From Tindallia sp. (GTDB lineage Bacteria > Bacillota > Clostridia > Peptostreptococcales > Tindalliaceae): DNA of 39,319 nt. Below, piece by piece: positions 1-7,309 of the stretch. Location of the stretch: assembly GCA_007134225.1 (NCBI GenBank), contig SLLE01000130.1:1-39319 (forward strand), written 5' to 3'. Under the pieces are notes generated by a model that made no database searches, had not been told where the DNA came from, and saw nothing but the letters and a program-made list of their open reading frames with translations. Made by a program: the position numbers and the translations under genes. Position 1 is the first letter of the stretch, and the number at the start of each line of letters is the position of its first letter.

Positions 1-1
1 C

Positions 2-424
2 TATGGACAAATGTTTGTAGGGTTCCAGGGTGGAGCACTTTCGGAGTCGTCTCCATTGGCACTAATCATCGGTGCTGCATACCTAAGATATCGTAAGCAT
101 ATTAAACTGCGTGTACCGATGGTTATTTTTGCAACGGTAACAGTCGTTGCATTGATGACAGGCCAGGATCCTATTTATCACCTGCTCTCCGGCGGATTGA
201 TGATTGGTGCCCTGTTTATGGCAACGGACTGGACTACAGCACCGATCACGTATGGTGGAAAAGTTATTTTTGGCGTCTGTATTGGTGTTCTGGTAATGGT
301 ATTCCGTGTCTTTCTGCCGCCAACAGAAGGGGTTGCCTTCTCAATCCTGATCATGAATGCCTTCGTACCAGTTATTGACAATGCTACCAGACATCTTGCT
401 TTCCTGGAGCCTAAAGAAGCATAA
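2..424 (+). CDS. rnfD: Electron transport complex subunit D (RnfD/NqrB family), 3' part only
   Basis: The reading frame is open from the first bases, so the N-terminal half lies outside the window. The visible ~140 residues are hydrophobic and carry the family's C-terminal features: a GGALSESSPLAL block, a HLLSGGLMIGALFMATD block, and an EGVAFSILIMNAFVPVID block near the end. RnfD is a membrane subunit of the ferredoxin:NAD+ oxidoreductase (Rnf) that couples electron transfer to Na+ or H+ export and carries a covalent flavin on a Thr; the Ser/Thr region around MATDWTTAP is the relevant neighbourhood, but the flavin site itself is upstream of the window. It is followed immediately by a terminator rather than by rnfG, so it is either last in its operon or belongs to an atypical Rnf-like cluster. 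NqrB is the main alternative. Confidence 0.8.
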   Translation, partial: YGQMFVGFQGGALSESSPLALIIGAAYLRYRKHIKLRVPMVIFATVTVVALMTGQDPIYHLLSGGLMIGALFMATDWTTAPITYGGKVIFGVCIGVLVMVFRVFLPPTEGVAFSILIMNAFVPVIDNATRHLAFLEPKEA

Positions 425-445
425 AATGCTATACAAGCGATTCCC

Positions 446-480
446 AAAGATCCGGATCATCTGACCCGGGTCTTTTTTTT
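446..480 (+). terminator. Rho-independent terminator after rnfD
   Basis: AGATCCGG (449-456 region) pairs with CCGGGTCT (466-473), giving an 8-bp stem with one G-U, followed by eight T residues. It lies about 25 bases after the rnfD stop and isolates the rnf transcript from uvrC. Confidence 0.85.
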
Positions 481-538
481 ATAGGACAAAACAGGTACAA
501 TAAAGATAGCGGCACAACATTCATTAGCAAAGAGCGGT

Positions 539-613
539 GCCATGGGGACGGTTCGAGCGTCCTCAAAGCGAAGTGGAGAGCCGTAGGGAAGACGATGGAA
601 CCGTCCCCGTGGC
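539..613. repeat. REP-like long inverted repeat
   Basis: GCCATGGGGACGGTTC at 539-554 is the inverted complement (one G-U type mismatch) of GAACCGTCCCCGTGGC at 598-613, enclosing a ~43-base loop. The GGGGACGGTTC arm resembles dispersed palindromes that I recall from clostridial genomes, often linked to REP-associated (Y1) transposases; that link is recalled, not tested. The short word TTAGCAA occurs on both sides (524-530 and 614-620), but the spacing is asymmetric, so it is not a clean target duplication. It is not a terminator because no T-run follows. Confidence 0.6.
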
Positions 614-639
614 TTAGCAAGTAAGAAATGGGTGATGGG

Positions 640-2541
640 ATGAATCTGGAAGAAAAGCTGGACAATTTACCACAACAATCCGGTGTTTACCTGATGAAGG
701 ACAGCCGGAAGGAAATCATATATGTTGGAAAAGCGAGAAATCTGCGCAACCGGGTTCGACAATATTTTACTGCTGCAGGTCATTATACACCAAAGGTGAA
801 AGCAATGATGCAACACGTGAAGGACTTTGAAACCGTGGTTACAGATACCGAAGTGGAAGCGCTGATTTTGGAATGCAACCTGATTAAGGAAAACAGACCA
901 AAATACAATGTCCTGTTGAGAGACGACAAAAGCTACCCATACATGAAAATCACCTGGCAGGAGGACTATCCCCGGGTTTCTAAAACCCGGCGGGTACTGA
1001 GGGACGGGGCACAGTACTTTGGACCCTATACAGATGTAGGTGCTTTAAACGAAACACTGGAGCTTATTCGACAGCTGTTTCCGGTGAAAACCTGTAACAA
1101 GAAAATAAGTGCCAAGACAGGAAAAGTGGAAAGACCATGCCTGAATTACCACCTGCGACAGTGCATGGGCCCCTGTCAGGGTCAGGTTTTTAAAGAAGAT
1201 TATCATGAAATGATCAAAGAAGTGGTGCTGCTTTTGGACGGGAGAGAATTCAAGCTGCTAAGACAGCTGGAAGCGAAGATGAAAAAAGCAGCTAAAAGCA
1301 TGGACTTTGAGAAAGCAGCGTTATATCGGGACCAGTGGTCAGCCTTGCAAAAAGTGACTGAGAAACAGAAAATGGACATGGGAAACACGCTGGACCAGGA
1401 TGTTATTGCGCTGGAAAGCGGAACAACAGAAAGTTGCGTCCAGGTCTTTTCCGTGCGTGATGGAAAAATTGTTAAGCAACACCATCATTTTTTAAAAGGA
1501 GACAAAGAAGAAAAAGCATCCGCTGTACTGGCTTCTTTCATTAAGCTCTATTATGACAATGCGCCTTTCATTCCAGGCGAATTGTTAACGCCAAGTGAGC
1601 CTGAAGACCGGGAAGTCATCGAAGAATGGCTTGGGCAAAAGAGAGGAAAAAAAGTTTCCATTAAAGTGCCTCAGCGGGGAGAAAAAAAGAAGCTGGTGGA
1701 GTTAGTTCAAAAGAATGCCCTGCTGCTGATTGAACAACGAGAAAAGGCTCGGATTAAGAAAGATACTGAGCGCCAAAATGTCTTGATAGAACTGGCGGAA
1801 CTGACGGGGCTGGATCAGCCGCCGGTATGGATTGAAGCGGTGGACATTTCGACAACGGCCGGAACAGAGCCTGTTGGCGTGCTCATTGTATTTCAGGAAG
1901 GGGAGCCATTTAAAAGTGGCTATCGGCGTTTTAAAATTCAGAACGTGTCCGGTCCGGATGACACCGGAAGCATGCGTGAAGTCATAGAGAGACGATTTCG
2001 GCGTGGACTGGAAGAAGCCCGACAGATAAGCGAAGGCCTGAAGACCATGGAAAACTCAAAATTTGCCGTATTTCCGGATCTGATTCTGGTGGACGGAGGA
2101 GCGGGCCAGGTATCCACCACCGTAAAGGTGCTGAAGGAATTTAATTTATCCATTCCCGTAGCAGGGATGGTAAAGGATGATCGACACCGTACCCGGGGGA
2201 TATATTTCGATGGAGAAACCTTTGAGTTGAAAAACCGTAAATCTTTATGGAGGTTTGTAACAGCCATACAGGATGAAGTCCATCGATTTGCCATTGATTT
2301 CCACCGACAACGCAGGAGCAAAGCCTTAACCAAATCAGAACTGGATGGCATACCTGGAGTGGGTGAAAAAACCCGCCGCAAGTTACTGGATCATTTTAGG
2401 GGAATGCAGGGTTTGAAAACAGCAACGGTACATGAAATGATGGAAGTGGAGGGTATTGGTGAAAAACAGGCCGAAACAATCCGAAATTATTTTATTGAGA
2501 AAGTGAATGCCGAGAAGGGTGAGAAGGAGGGAGAAGTATGA
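640..2541 (+). CDS. uvrC: Excinuclease ABC subunit C
   Basis: UvrC makes the dual incisions flanking a UvrAB-recognised DNA lesion in nucleotide excision repair. The 633-residue product has the expected order: N-terminal GIY-YIG nuclease (SGVYLMKD...YVGKARNLRNRV), a four-Cys segment (CNKKI...RPCLNYHLRQCMGPC), a UVR motif around MDFEKAALYRDQW that contacts UvrB, the RNase H-like second nuclease (EAVDIS, LILVDGGAGQVS) and a C-terminal double helix-hairpin-helix (GIPGVGEKTRRKLL, EGIGEKQAETI). An ATG at 628 is in frame, but the ATG at 640 is preceded by GGGTGATGGG and matches the usual MNLEEKL-type start, so 640 is chosen. The stop overlaps the start of the next gene, which indicates translational coupling. 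Confidence 0.95.
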   Translation: MNLEEKLDNLPQQSGVYLMKDSRKEIIYVGKARNLRNRVRQYFTAAGHYTPKVKAMMQHVKDFETVVTDTEVEALILECNLIKENRPKYNVLLRDDKSYPYMKITWQEDYPRVSKTRRVLRDGAQYFGPYTDVGALNETLELIRQLFPVKTCNKKISAKTGKVERPCLNYHLRQCMGPCQGQVFKEDYHEMIKEVVLLLDGREFKLLRQLEAKMKKAAKSMDFEKAALYRDQWSALQKVTEKQKMDMGNTLDQDVIALESGTTESCVQVFSVRDGKIVKQHHHFLKGDKEEKASAVLASFIKLYYDNAPFIPGELLTPSEPEDREVIEEWLGQKRGKKVSIKVPQRGEKKKLVELVQKNALLLIEQREKARIKKDTERQNVLIELAELTGLDQPPVWIEAVDISTTAGTEPVGVLIVFQEGEPFKSGYRRFKIQNVSGPDDTGSMREVIERRFRRGLEEARQISEGLKTMENSKFAVFPDLILVDGGAGQVSTTVKVLKEFNLSIPVAGMVKDDRHRTRGIYFDGETFELKNRKSLWRFVTAIQDEVHRFAIDFHRQRRSKALTKSELDGIPGVGEKTRRKLLDHFRGMQGLKTATVHEMMEVEGIGEKQAETIRNYFIEKVNAEKGEKEGEV

Positions 2542-2735
2542 AAAGGCTGTATTTGTCCAAGTCCGACAAGAAAATATCAGGTGTATGCGGCGGTATTGCA
2601 GAGTATTTTAACATTGATCCGACACTGGTTCGGCTTCTATGGGTGATTTTTACGGTTTTCAGCATGGGCTTTGGAGGTATCATTGCCTATATTATTGCCC
2701 TGGCCATTATACCGGAACCACCGGCACCAAGTTGA
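2538..2735 (+). CDS. PspC-domain small membrane protein
   Basis: A 65-residue protein consisting of one PspC domain: a basic N-terminus (MKRLYLSKSDKKISG), the hallmark VCGGIAEYFNIDPTLVRLLW stretch, then a hydrophobic C-terminal segment of about 25 residues. PspC-family proteins are membrane-associated and often take part in envelope stress responses; in E. coli PspC works with PspA/PspB, but stand-alone PspC peptides in Firmicutes are mostly uncharacterised. Its ATG overlaps the uvrC stop by 4 bases (ATGA) and an AAGGAGGGAG ribosome binding site lies in the uvrC tail, so it is co-translated with uvrC. A functional relation to repair is not implied. Confidence 0.9.
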   Translation: MKRLYLSKSDKKISGVCGGIAEYFNIDPTLVRLLWVIFTVFSMGFGGIIAYIIALAIIPEPPAPS

Positions 2736-2816
2736 TTTGACTTAGGTATCCATTGTTCATGATCAATTATCAATTGCAATAGAAGCCCAGCGTCTTTTAG
2801 GATAAGGAAATAGAAC

Positions 2817-2856
2817 GGGTGCCAGGATGATTATGTGAAAACATCTGCCTGTACCC
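2817..2856. repeat. Imperfect hairpin in uvrC/pspC-hprK spacer
   Basis: The 238-base spacer 2736-2973 holds no gene. GGGTGCCAGG (2817-2826) pairs with CCTGTACCC (2848-2856) with one bulge and one G-U, and an inner ATGT-GAAA-ACAT hairpin caps it. It resembles the short REP-like palindromes common between clostridial genes. Downstream, 2901-2930 contains a near-duplicated CTAATCCCTAACC/CTAATTCCTAACC stretch. Confidence 0.4.
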
Positions 2857-2935
2857 TTTAGGGTGTTGATAAGCTTTTAAGGGTTTTGACTTCGCTTCTC
2901 CTAATCCCTAACCTACTAATTCCTAACCACCAAAT

Positions 2936-2955
2936 AGACGCGAAGCGTCTTTGTT
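2936..2955 (+). terminator. Weak terminator-like hairpin upstream of hprK
   Basis: AGACGC-GAA-GCGTCT (2936-2950) is a perfect 6-bp stem with a 3-base loop followed by TTGTT. The T-run is interrupted, and the hairpin sits only 24 bases before hprK, so it could equally be a 5'-UTR structure. Confidence 0.3.
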
Positions 2956-2973
2956 CTAAAATGAGGTGAAGGA

Positions 2974-3888
2974 ATGTCCATATCTGTCAATCAGCTAATT
3001 AAAGATCAGGAACTGAAAGATCTAACACCGGAAGTAAGCGGGAATTCTTGGATCACCACCAGCGAAATGGTGCGGCCAGGCATACAGCTAGCCGGATACT
3101 TTGATTATTTTGCCTATGAACGCATTCAAATATTGGGAAAAGTGGAACACTACTATCTGCATACTTTGCCTGAAGAAACCAGATTAGAAAGATTTGATAA
3201 AATTATGTCATATCCGATCCCTTGTTTATTGGTCAGTCGGGACTTGGGTCTTCCGCAAGGACTATTGGATATTGCCAATAAGCACCAGCGAAAGGTATTG
3301 GGCAGTGGGCTGAACACCACAAAGCTTATTTCCCGCATGATGAACTACCTGGAGTTTCATTTGGCAGAAACCACCCGGATCCATGGCGTCCTGATGGACA
3401 TTTATGGCGTTGGTGTGGTCATTACCGGCAAAAGTGGAATCGGAAAAAGTGAAACAGCCGTGGAGCTCATTAAACGAGGTCATTTGCTGGTGGCGGATGA
3501 TACTATTGAGGTTAAAAGAATTGGCCATGATTATATTGTGGGAGCAGCTCCGGAGCTGACACGCCATATGATCGAAGTCCGCGGGATAGGCATTTTAGAC
3601 GTAAAAAGCCTTTATGGAGTTGGAGCCATTAAAAACCAAACGGGCATTGATATTGTCGTGCATCTGGAAGAATGGGATCAGCAAAAAAGCTACGATCGAC
3701 TTGGACTGGATGAGTCCCACAGAAAAATTCTGGATGTGGAAGTGGAAGAAGTCGTCATCCCGGTAAAACCGGCAAGAAATATTTCGCTCATGATTGAAGT
3801 TGCGGCACGAAACCACCGCCAAAAAATGATGGGGTACCACGCAGCAAAAGCTTTCAGTGAACGTTTAACAGATTATTTAAAAAGGTAA
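2974..3888 (+). CDS. hprK: HPr(Ser) kinase/phosphorylase
   Basis: HprK phosphorylates Ser46 of HPr, and also dephosphorylates it, setting carbon catabolite repression in Firmicutes; it is cytoplasmic and hexameric. The 304-residue product matches the family length. The Walker A motif GKSGIGKS falls at about residues 152-159, preceded by the RIHGVLMDIYGVGVVI segment, followed by the ADDTIEV stretch and the HprK signature RGIGILDVKSLYGVGAI. The N-terminal ~130 residues fit the family's N-terminal domain. Start: ATG 2974 with GAGGTGAAGGA just upstream. No HPr gene is in the window. A probable small RNA gene follows, so hprK is likely monocistronic. Confidence 0.96.
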   Translation: MSISVNQLIKDQELKDLTPEVSGNSWITTSEMVRPGIQLAGYFDYFAYERIQILGKVEHYYLHTLPEETRLERFDKIMSYPIPCLLVSRDLGLPQGLLDIANKHQRKVLGSGLNTTKLISRMMNYLEFHLAETTRIHGVLMDIYGVGVVITGKSGIGKSETAVELIKRGHLLVADDTIEVKRIGHDYIVGAAPELTRHMIEVRGIGILDVKSLYGVGAIKNQTGIDIVVHLEEWDQQKSYDRLGLDESHRKILDVEVEEVVIPVKPARNISLMIEVAARNHRQKMMGYHAAKAFSERLTDYLKR

Positions 3889-3933
3889 TAGCATAACAGC
3901 TATCATTAGCAAATAAGCGGATAAAAATAAATG

Positions 3934-3962
3934 TTGTCTTTCAGTCACGGTTGTGATATTAT
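3934..3962 (+). promoter_or_regulatory. Strong extended -10 promoter for the 3969-4161 RNA
   Basis: TTGTCT (3934-3939), a 17-base spacer ending in TGA, and TATTAT (3957-3962) form a sigma-A promoter with an extended -10 (TGn). Initiation would be near 3968-3969. No protein-coding start follows within 240 bases, and a terminator closes the unit at 4161. Confidence 0.75.
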
Positions 3963-3968
3963 TAACAA

Positions 3969-4161
3969 GCACAAAACGATATAGTCCATTGTATCATCAA
4001 CAATTAAGCTCTCAGAAACAGGTGGCAATAGCCATCGTTTCAAGGAGCTTCGAACTTGATAGTTCCAGCCTGCATTCAAGGGTTTTGCCTGAGAATAAGG
4101 GAAGGTTCTTTTCTGTGACTTTTTACAGAAGCCCTTTTCCTTATTTTGGAGAAGGGCTTTT
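3969..4161 (+). ncRNA. ssrS: Probable 6S RNA
   Basis: The hprK-aspA spacer is 325 bases and contains a ~193-nt transcription unit between a strong promoter and a terminator. The transcript folds into a long hairpin: AAGCTC/GAGCTT outer stem, GAAAC/GTTTC, then GGTGGC-AATA-GCCATC; unpaired regions lie on both sides, and a CACAAAA/TTTTcTGTG closing pairing is possible between the ends. This closing stem, bubble and long terminal hairpin match the architecture of 6S RNA, which binds sigma-A RNA polymerase as an open-promoter mimic. The 3' side contains TTCAAGGGTTTTGCCTG, similar to TTCAAGGGTTACAGCCTG of E. coli 6S as I recall it. An open frame at 3953-4168 has no codon or RBS support. A different structured RNA is possible. 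Confidence 0.55.
4129..4161 (+). terminator. Terminator of the putative 6S RNA
   Basis: AAGCCCTTTTCC (4129-4140) pairs with GGAGAAGGGCTT (4148-4159) over 12 bp with one G-U around loop TTATTTT. The T-run is short (TTTT then ATG). Confidence 0.7.
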
Positions 4162-4213
4162 ATGTTGACTAAGAGTCGTGTTGGATCATTAACATAGAAG
4201 GGGGGTGTTTGAA

Positions 4214-5650
4214 TTGGATTTTCGAAGGGAAAGAGACCAGCTTGGAACAGTGGATATTCCGGCCAACGCCTACTACGGCATTCATACAGCCAGGGCTGCA
4301 GAAAATTTTCCTGTCAGCCTTCGTCCTGTTAATATGGAGCTGTTGCGATCCATCGTGCTTATAAAAAAGGCGGCTGCCACGGCCAATGGTCGGATCGGAA
4401 GCCTTGAACAGGATAAAGTTAACGCTATTGTCAAGGCTTGCGATGAAATTCTCAATGGACGACTCCAGGAGCAGTTTGTGACAGATGCCTATCAGGGTGG
4501 TGCCGGGACCTCTGTGCATATGAATGTAAATGAGGTATTGGCTAATCGTGCGCTTGAAATCATGGGGAAAAAGAAGGGAGAGTATGAATTTGTTCATCCG
4601 TTGGAAGATGTGAATCTACATCAGTCAACAAATGATGTTTTTCCCACGGCGCTTCGCATGGCTGCAATCAGGAAGTTAAGAAATCTTAGCGAAGCATTTG
4701 CCGAACTGCAGGAAAGCATACAGCATAAGGAAAGTGAGAATGATAAAGTGCTGAAACTGGCAAGAACGCAGTTAATGGATGCAGTTCCCATGATGGCGGG
4801 GCAGTCTTTTGGTGCGTATGCTCGTGCCATTTCCAGAGACAGATGGCGGCTTTACAAGGTGGAAGAAAGGCTCCGGGAAATCAATCTGGGAGGAACAGCT
4901 ATTGGAACCGGAATCAACGCAGATAAAAAATACATCTTTATGGTGACGGAGTTACTGCAAGATCTGACAGGGATCGGCTTTGCCAGAAGTGAGTATCCGA
5001 TTGATACGACACAAAATATGGATGTATTTGTTGAAGTATCAGGTTTACTGAAATCGGCAGCCGTGAACCTCCATAAAATGGCCAATGATTTAAGACTGCT
5101 TAACTCCGGACCTTTCGGAGGAATCGGAGAGATCAGGTTGCCTGTCTGCCAGTCAGGTTCTTCCATCATGCCAGGTAAAAACAATCCTGTGATTCCGGAA
5201 ATGGTGGCTCAGGTTTCTATGAGGGTTGCCGCCAATGATCAGGCCATTACCAGTGCAGCTCTGGCGGGACAATTAGAACTTAACGCCTTTGTTCCGCTGA
5301 TTGCTGAGTGTCTGCTGGAGTCAATGGAAATGATGAACCGAGCGGTGGTGTTGTTCAGAGACAAATGTGTAGAGGGCATCGAAGTCAGACAGAAGCAGTG
5401 TCAAAAGAACCTGGATAACTCTGCAGTGATGGTGACGCCTCTTGTTCCGTTGATTGGCTTTGAAAAAGCGTCAGAAATTGTCGGATTATGCAGAAAAGAA
5501 GGAAAAAGTGTTCGAGAAGTTCTTCTTCAGGAAACGAATTTGACCTCGGAGCAGGTGGATCGATTACTGAACCCATTGGCAGTGACAGGTCCTGGGATAG
5601 CAAGTTCTGAGATTCTCAGGGTCAACGGTCTTCAAGAGAAAGGGGAATAA
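4214..5650 (+). CDS. aspA: Aspartate ammonia-lyase-like protein of the hydrogenase maturation locus
   Basis: A ~478-residue member of the aspartase/fumarase superfamily, whose members reversibly eliminate ammonia or water across a C-C bond; aspartase gives fumarate and NH3. Visible signatures: IPANAYYGIHTARA near the N-terminus, a GGAGTSVHMNVNEV block, LHQSTNDVFPTA, and the flexible catalytic loop GSSIMPGKNNPVIPE. The loop has Asn where aspartases usually have Val (KVNP), so substrate is not certain. TTG at 4214 is preferred as start because AAGGGGGG lies 8-9 bases upstream; GTG 4205 would overlap that RBS. hydF begins 2 bases after the stop, so the two are co-expressed. Lyases of this type recur beside hydEFG in several anaerobes, and supplying ammonia for the H-cluster dithiolate bridge is a plausible but inferred role. 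Confidence 0.85.
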   Translation: MDFRRERDQLGTVDIPANAYYGIHTARAAENFPVSLRPVNMELLRSIVLIKKAAATANGRIGSLEQDKVNAIVKACDEILNGRLQEQFVTDAYQGGAGTSVHMNVNEVLANRALEIMGKKKGEYEFVHPLEDVNLHQSTNDVFPTALRMAAIRKLRNLSEAFAELQESIQHKESENDKVLKLARTQLMDAVPMMAGQSFGAYARAISRDRWRLYKVEERLREINLGGTAIGTGINADKKYIFMVTELLQDLTGIGFARSEYPIDTTQNMDVFVEVSGLLKSAAVNLHKMANDLRLLNSGPFGGIGEIRLPVCQSGSSIMPGKNNPVIPEMVAQVSMRVAANDQAITSAALAGQLELNAFVPLIAECLLESMEMMNRAVVLFRDKCVEGIEVRQKQCQKNLDNSAVMVTPLVPLIGFEKASEIVGLCRKEGKSVREVLLQETNLTSEQVDRLLNPLAVTGPGIASSEILRVNGLQEKGE

Positions 5651-5652
5651 AA

Positions 5653-6894
5653 ATGAATCAGACACCAAGATCCAGTCGGTTGCACATTGCGCTTTTTGGA
5701 AGTCGGAATGCGGGGAAATCCAGCGTGATCAATGCCATTACCGGTCAGGAAGCTGCCCTGGTTTCTCCTGTAAAGGGAACAACGACGGATCCAGTGTACA
5801 AGGCAATGGAATTGCTGCCTGTGGGGCCTGTTGTGTTTATCGACACCGCTGGCTTGGATGACGTAGGGGAGCTGGGAGAACTTCGAAAGCGTAAAACCAT
5901 GGAAGTACTTAACAAAACAGACGTGGGAATGATTTTAATTGATTCCTGCCAGGGCGTAACAGATTATGACAGGAGCATTTATCAGCTGATGAAGAAGAAA
6001 GCCATTCCTATCGTTGGCGTTCTGAATAAAACAGATATCCAACCGGTGGATCGGGAGTATGTGAAAAAGCTGGAAGACGAGTTTGAGGTTCCTTTTGTGG
6101 CTATCTCCGCCCTGACAGGAGAAAATATTCCAGCATTGAAGAAGAAGCTGATTCAAAGTATTCCAGAAGAGGATGACAAGTTTAAAATGATGGGAAACCT
6201 GATTGCTCCCGGAGAAATGGCGGTGTTGGTCACGCCGATTGATAAGGCGGCTCCCAAAGGAAGACTGATCCTTCCGCAGCAGCAGACAATTCGGGATATT
6301 TTAGAAATGGATGCTATTGCTATTGTGACGAAGGAACATGAACTTAAAGAAACCCTGGATAAGCTGAAGCAAAAGCCGGCTGTGGTCATCACGGATTCCC
6401 AGGCATTTCTCAAGGTAGCGGCTGATACACCCAGGGAGGTTCCCTTAACGTCCTTTTCAATCCTGCTGGCACGCAGCAAAGGGAAGCTGGAAGAGTTGGT
6501 GCGTGGTGCAGCTGCCATTGAAACCCTTAGACATGACGACACCATTCTGGTATCAGAAGCGTGTACCCATCATCGTCAGGCAGATGATATAGGGCGGGTT
6601 AAAATTCCGCGCTGGCTCAGACAGGCTACTGCAAAAAAACTGAATTTCGAATACACAACCGGTACACAGTTTCAGGAAGACCTTTCCTCTTATGCACTGA
6701 TCGTTCATTGTGGAGCATGCATGCTTAACCGTCGCGCCATGGTCTACAGAATCCAGCAAGCTATGGAAGCCGGTGTGCCCATCGTGAATTATGGAGTGCT
6801 GATTGCAGCTGTTCAGGGAATACTCCCAAGAGCCATTGAACCTTTCCCTCTGGCCGCAATGGCTTGGGAAGAAGCACTAAAAAAAGGCAGTTAA
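5653..6894 (+). CDS. hydF: [FeFe]-hydrogenase maturation GTPase HydF
   Basis: HydF is the scaffold on which the 2Fe subcluster of the H-cluster is assembled before transfer to the hydrogenase. The 413-residue product has an N-terminal GTPase domain with G1 GSRNAGKS (16-23), G3 DTAG and G4 NKTD, a dimerisation region, and a C-terminal cluster domain with Cys-x-His (ACTHH) and HCGAC about 50 residues later, matching the CxH...HCxxC pattern of HydF. It follows the aspartase-like gene by 2 bases. Its stop codon overlaps the stop of the convergent regulator at 6891 within one TTAA, so no terminator separates them. Length and motifs are fully typical. Confidence 0.95.
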   Translation: MNQTPRSSRLHIALFGSRNAGKSSVINAITGQEAALVSPVKGTTTDPVYKAMELLPVGPVVFIDTAGLDDVGELGELRKRKTMEVLNKTDVGMILIDSCQGVTDYDRSIYQLMKKKAIPIVGVLNKTDIQPVDREYVKKLEDEFEVPFVAISALTGENIPALKKKLIQSIPEEDDKFKMMGNLIAPGEMAVLVTPIDKAAPKGRLILPQQQTIRDILEMDAIAIVTKEHELKETLDKLKQKPAVVITDSQAFLKVAADTPREVPLTSFSILLARSKGKLEELVRGAAAIETLRHDDTILVSEACTHHRQADDIGRVKIPRWLRQATAKKLNFEYTTGTQFQEDLSSYALIVHCGACMLNRRAMVYRIQQAMEAGVPIVNYGVLIAAVQGILPRAIEPFPLAAMAWEEALKKGS

Positions 6895-7139
6895 CTTTTT
6901 CGCGAAAGTGCACTTTTGGCCTGAACGCCTTCCAGGTTGCCCAGCTTTCCCGTCAAACTGCCAATATCGTCTGTGGTGCCGTCCACAATAATGGAGATGA
7001 CGCTGAGACCCCGCTCGCGGTAAGGAAGCCCCATGCGCCCTACAATAATATTGGCATAATGGTGCAGTATTTCGTTAACGTAAGAGACCTGATCGGTATT
7101 TTCTATAATAATGCCGACGACACCGATGCGTTTTTCCAT
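6891..7139 (-). CDS. TM1266-type putative iron-only hydrogenase system regulator
   Basis: An 82-residue protein read on the minus strand, starting MEKRIGVVGIIIEN and containing VNEILHHYANIIVGRMGLPYRERGLSVISIIVDGT. This matches the small ACT/NikR-like domain family found with [FeFe]-hydrogenase genes (TM1266 type), proposed as regulators; no DNA-binding domain is visible. ATG 7139 is chosen because GAGGA lies 9 bases upstream; a TTG at 7148 would begin inside that RBS. It is convergent with hydF, with overlapping stop codons, and divergent from hydG. A promoter for it is visible at 7197-7226, with a palindrome over its -35. The mechanism of regulation is unproven. Confidence 0.8.
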   Translation of the reverse strand: MEKRIGVVGIIIENTDQVSYVNEILHHYANIIVGRMGLPYRERGLSVISIIVDGTTDDIGSLTGKLGNLEGVQAKSALSRKS

Positions 7140-7196
7140 TAAGATCAATCCTCATCTCATTAAGATTCATCAAGCAAAGGTAATGATTCAGGTACT

Positions 7197-7226
7197 ATTG
7201 TACAACAAAAAAAGGCAAGTTGCCAG
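7197..7226 (-). promoter_or_regulatory. Putative promoter of the minus-strand regulator
   Basis: On the minus strand CTGGCA (plus 7221-7226), an 18-base spacer and TACAAT (plus 7197-7202) form a plausible sigma-A promoter about 60 bases before the regulator ATG. Confidence 0.45.
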
Positions 7227-7234
7227 TGTCACTG
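7214..7234. promoter_or_regulatory. Two abutting palindromes, candidate operator in the hyd divergent region
   Basis: GGCAAGTTGCC (7214-7224) and CAGTGTCACTG (7224-7234) are both perfect 5-1-5 palindromes sharing one base. They lie between the divergent regulator and hydG starts and overlap the -35 of the regulator promoter, the expected place for an autoregulatory operator. Binding protein unknown. Confidence 0.4.
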
Positions 7235-7309
7235 TCCGCGTTTAACAGGTTGAAATTTCTGAAAAATGGAAGGGAACCAAAGGCATAGAATTTTTAGGAG
7301 GGTGTATAG

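Noticed and set aside
3953-4168. 71-codon plus-strand frame between hprK and aspA
   Set aside because: It begins inside the promoter, lacks an RBS and covers a strongly structured non-coding RNA with its terminator.
6864-7142. 92-codon plus-strand frame after hydF
   Set aside because: It overlaps the hydF tail out of frame and is antisense to the recognisable TM1266-type regulator.
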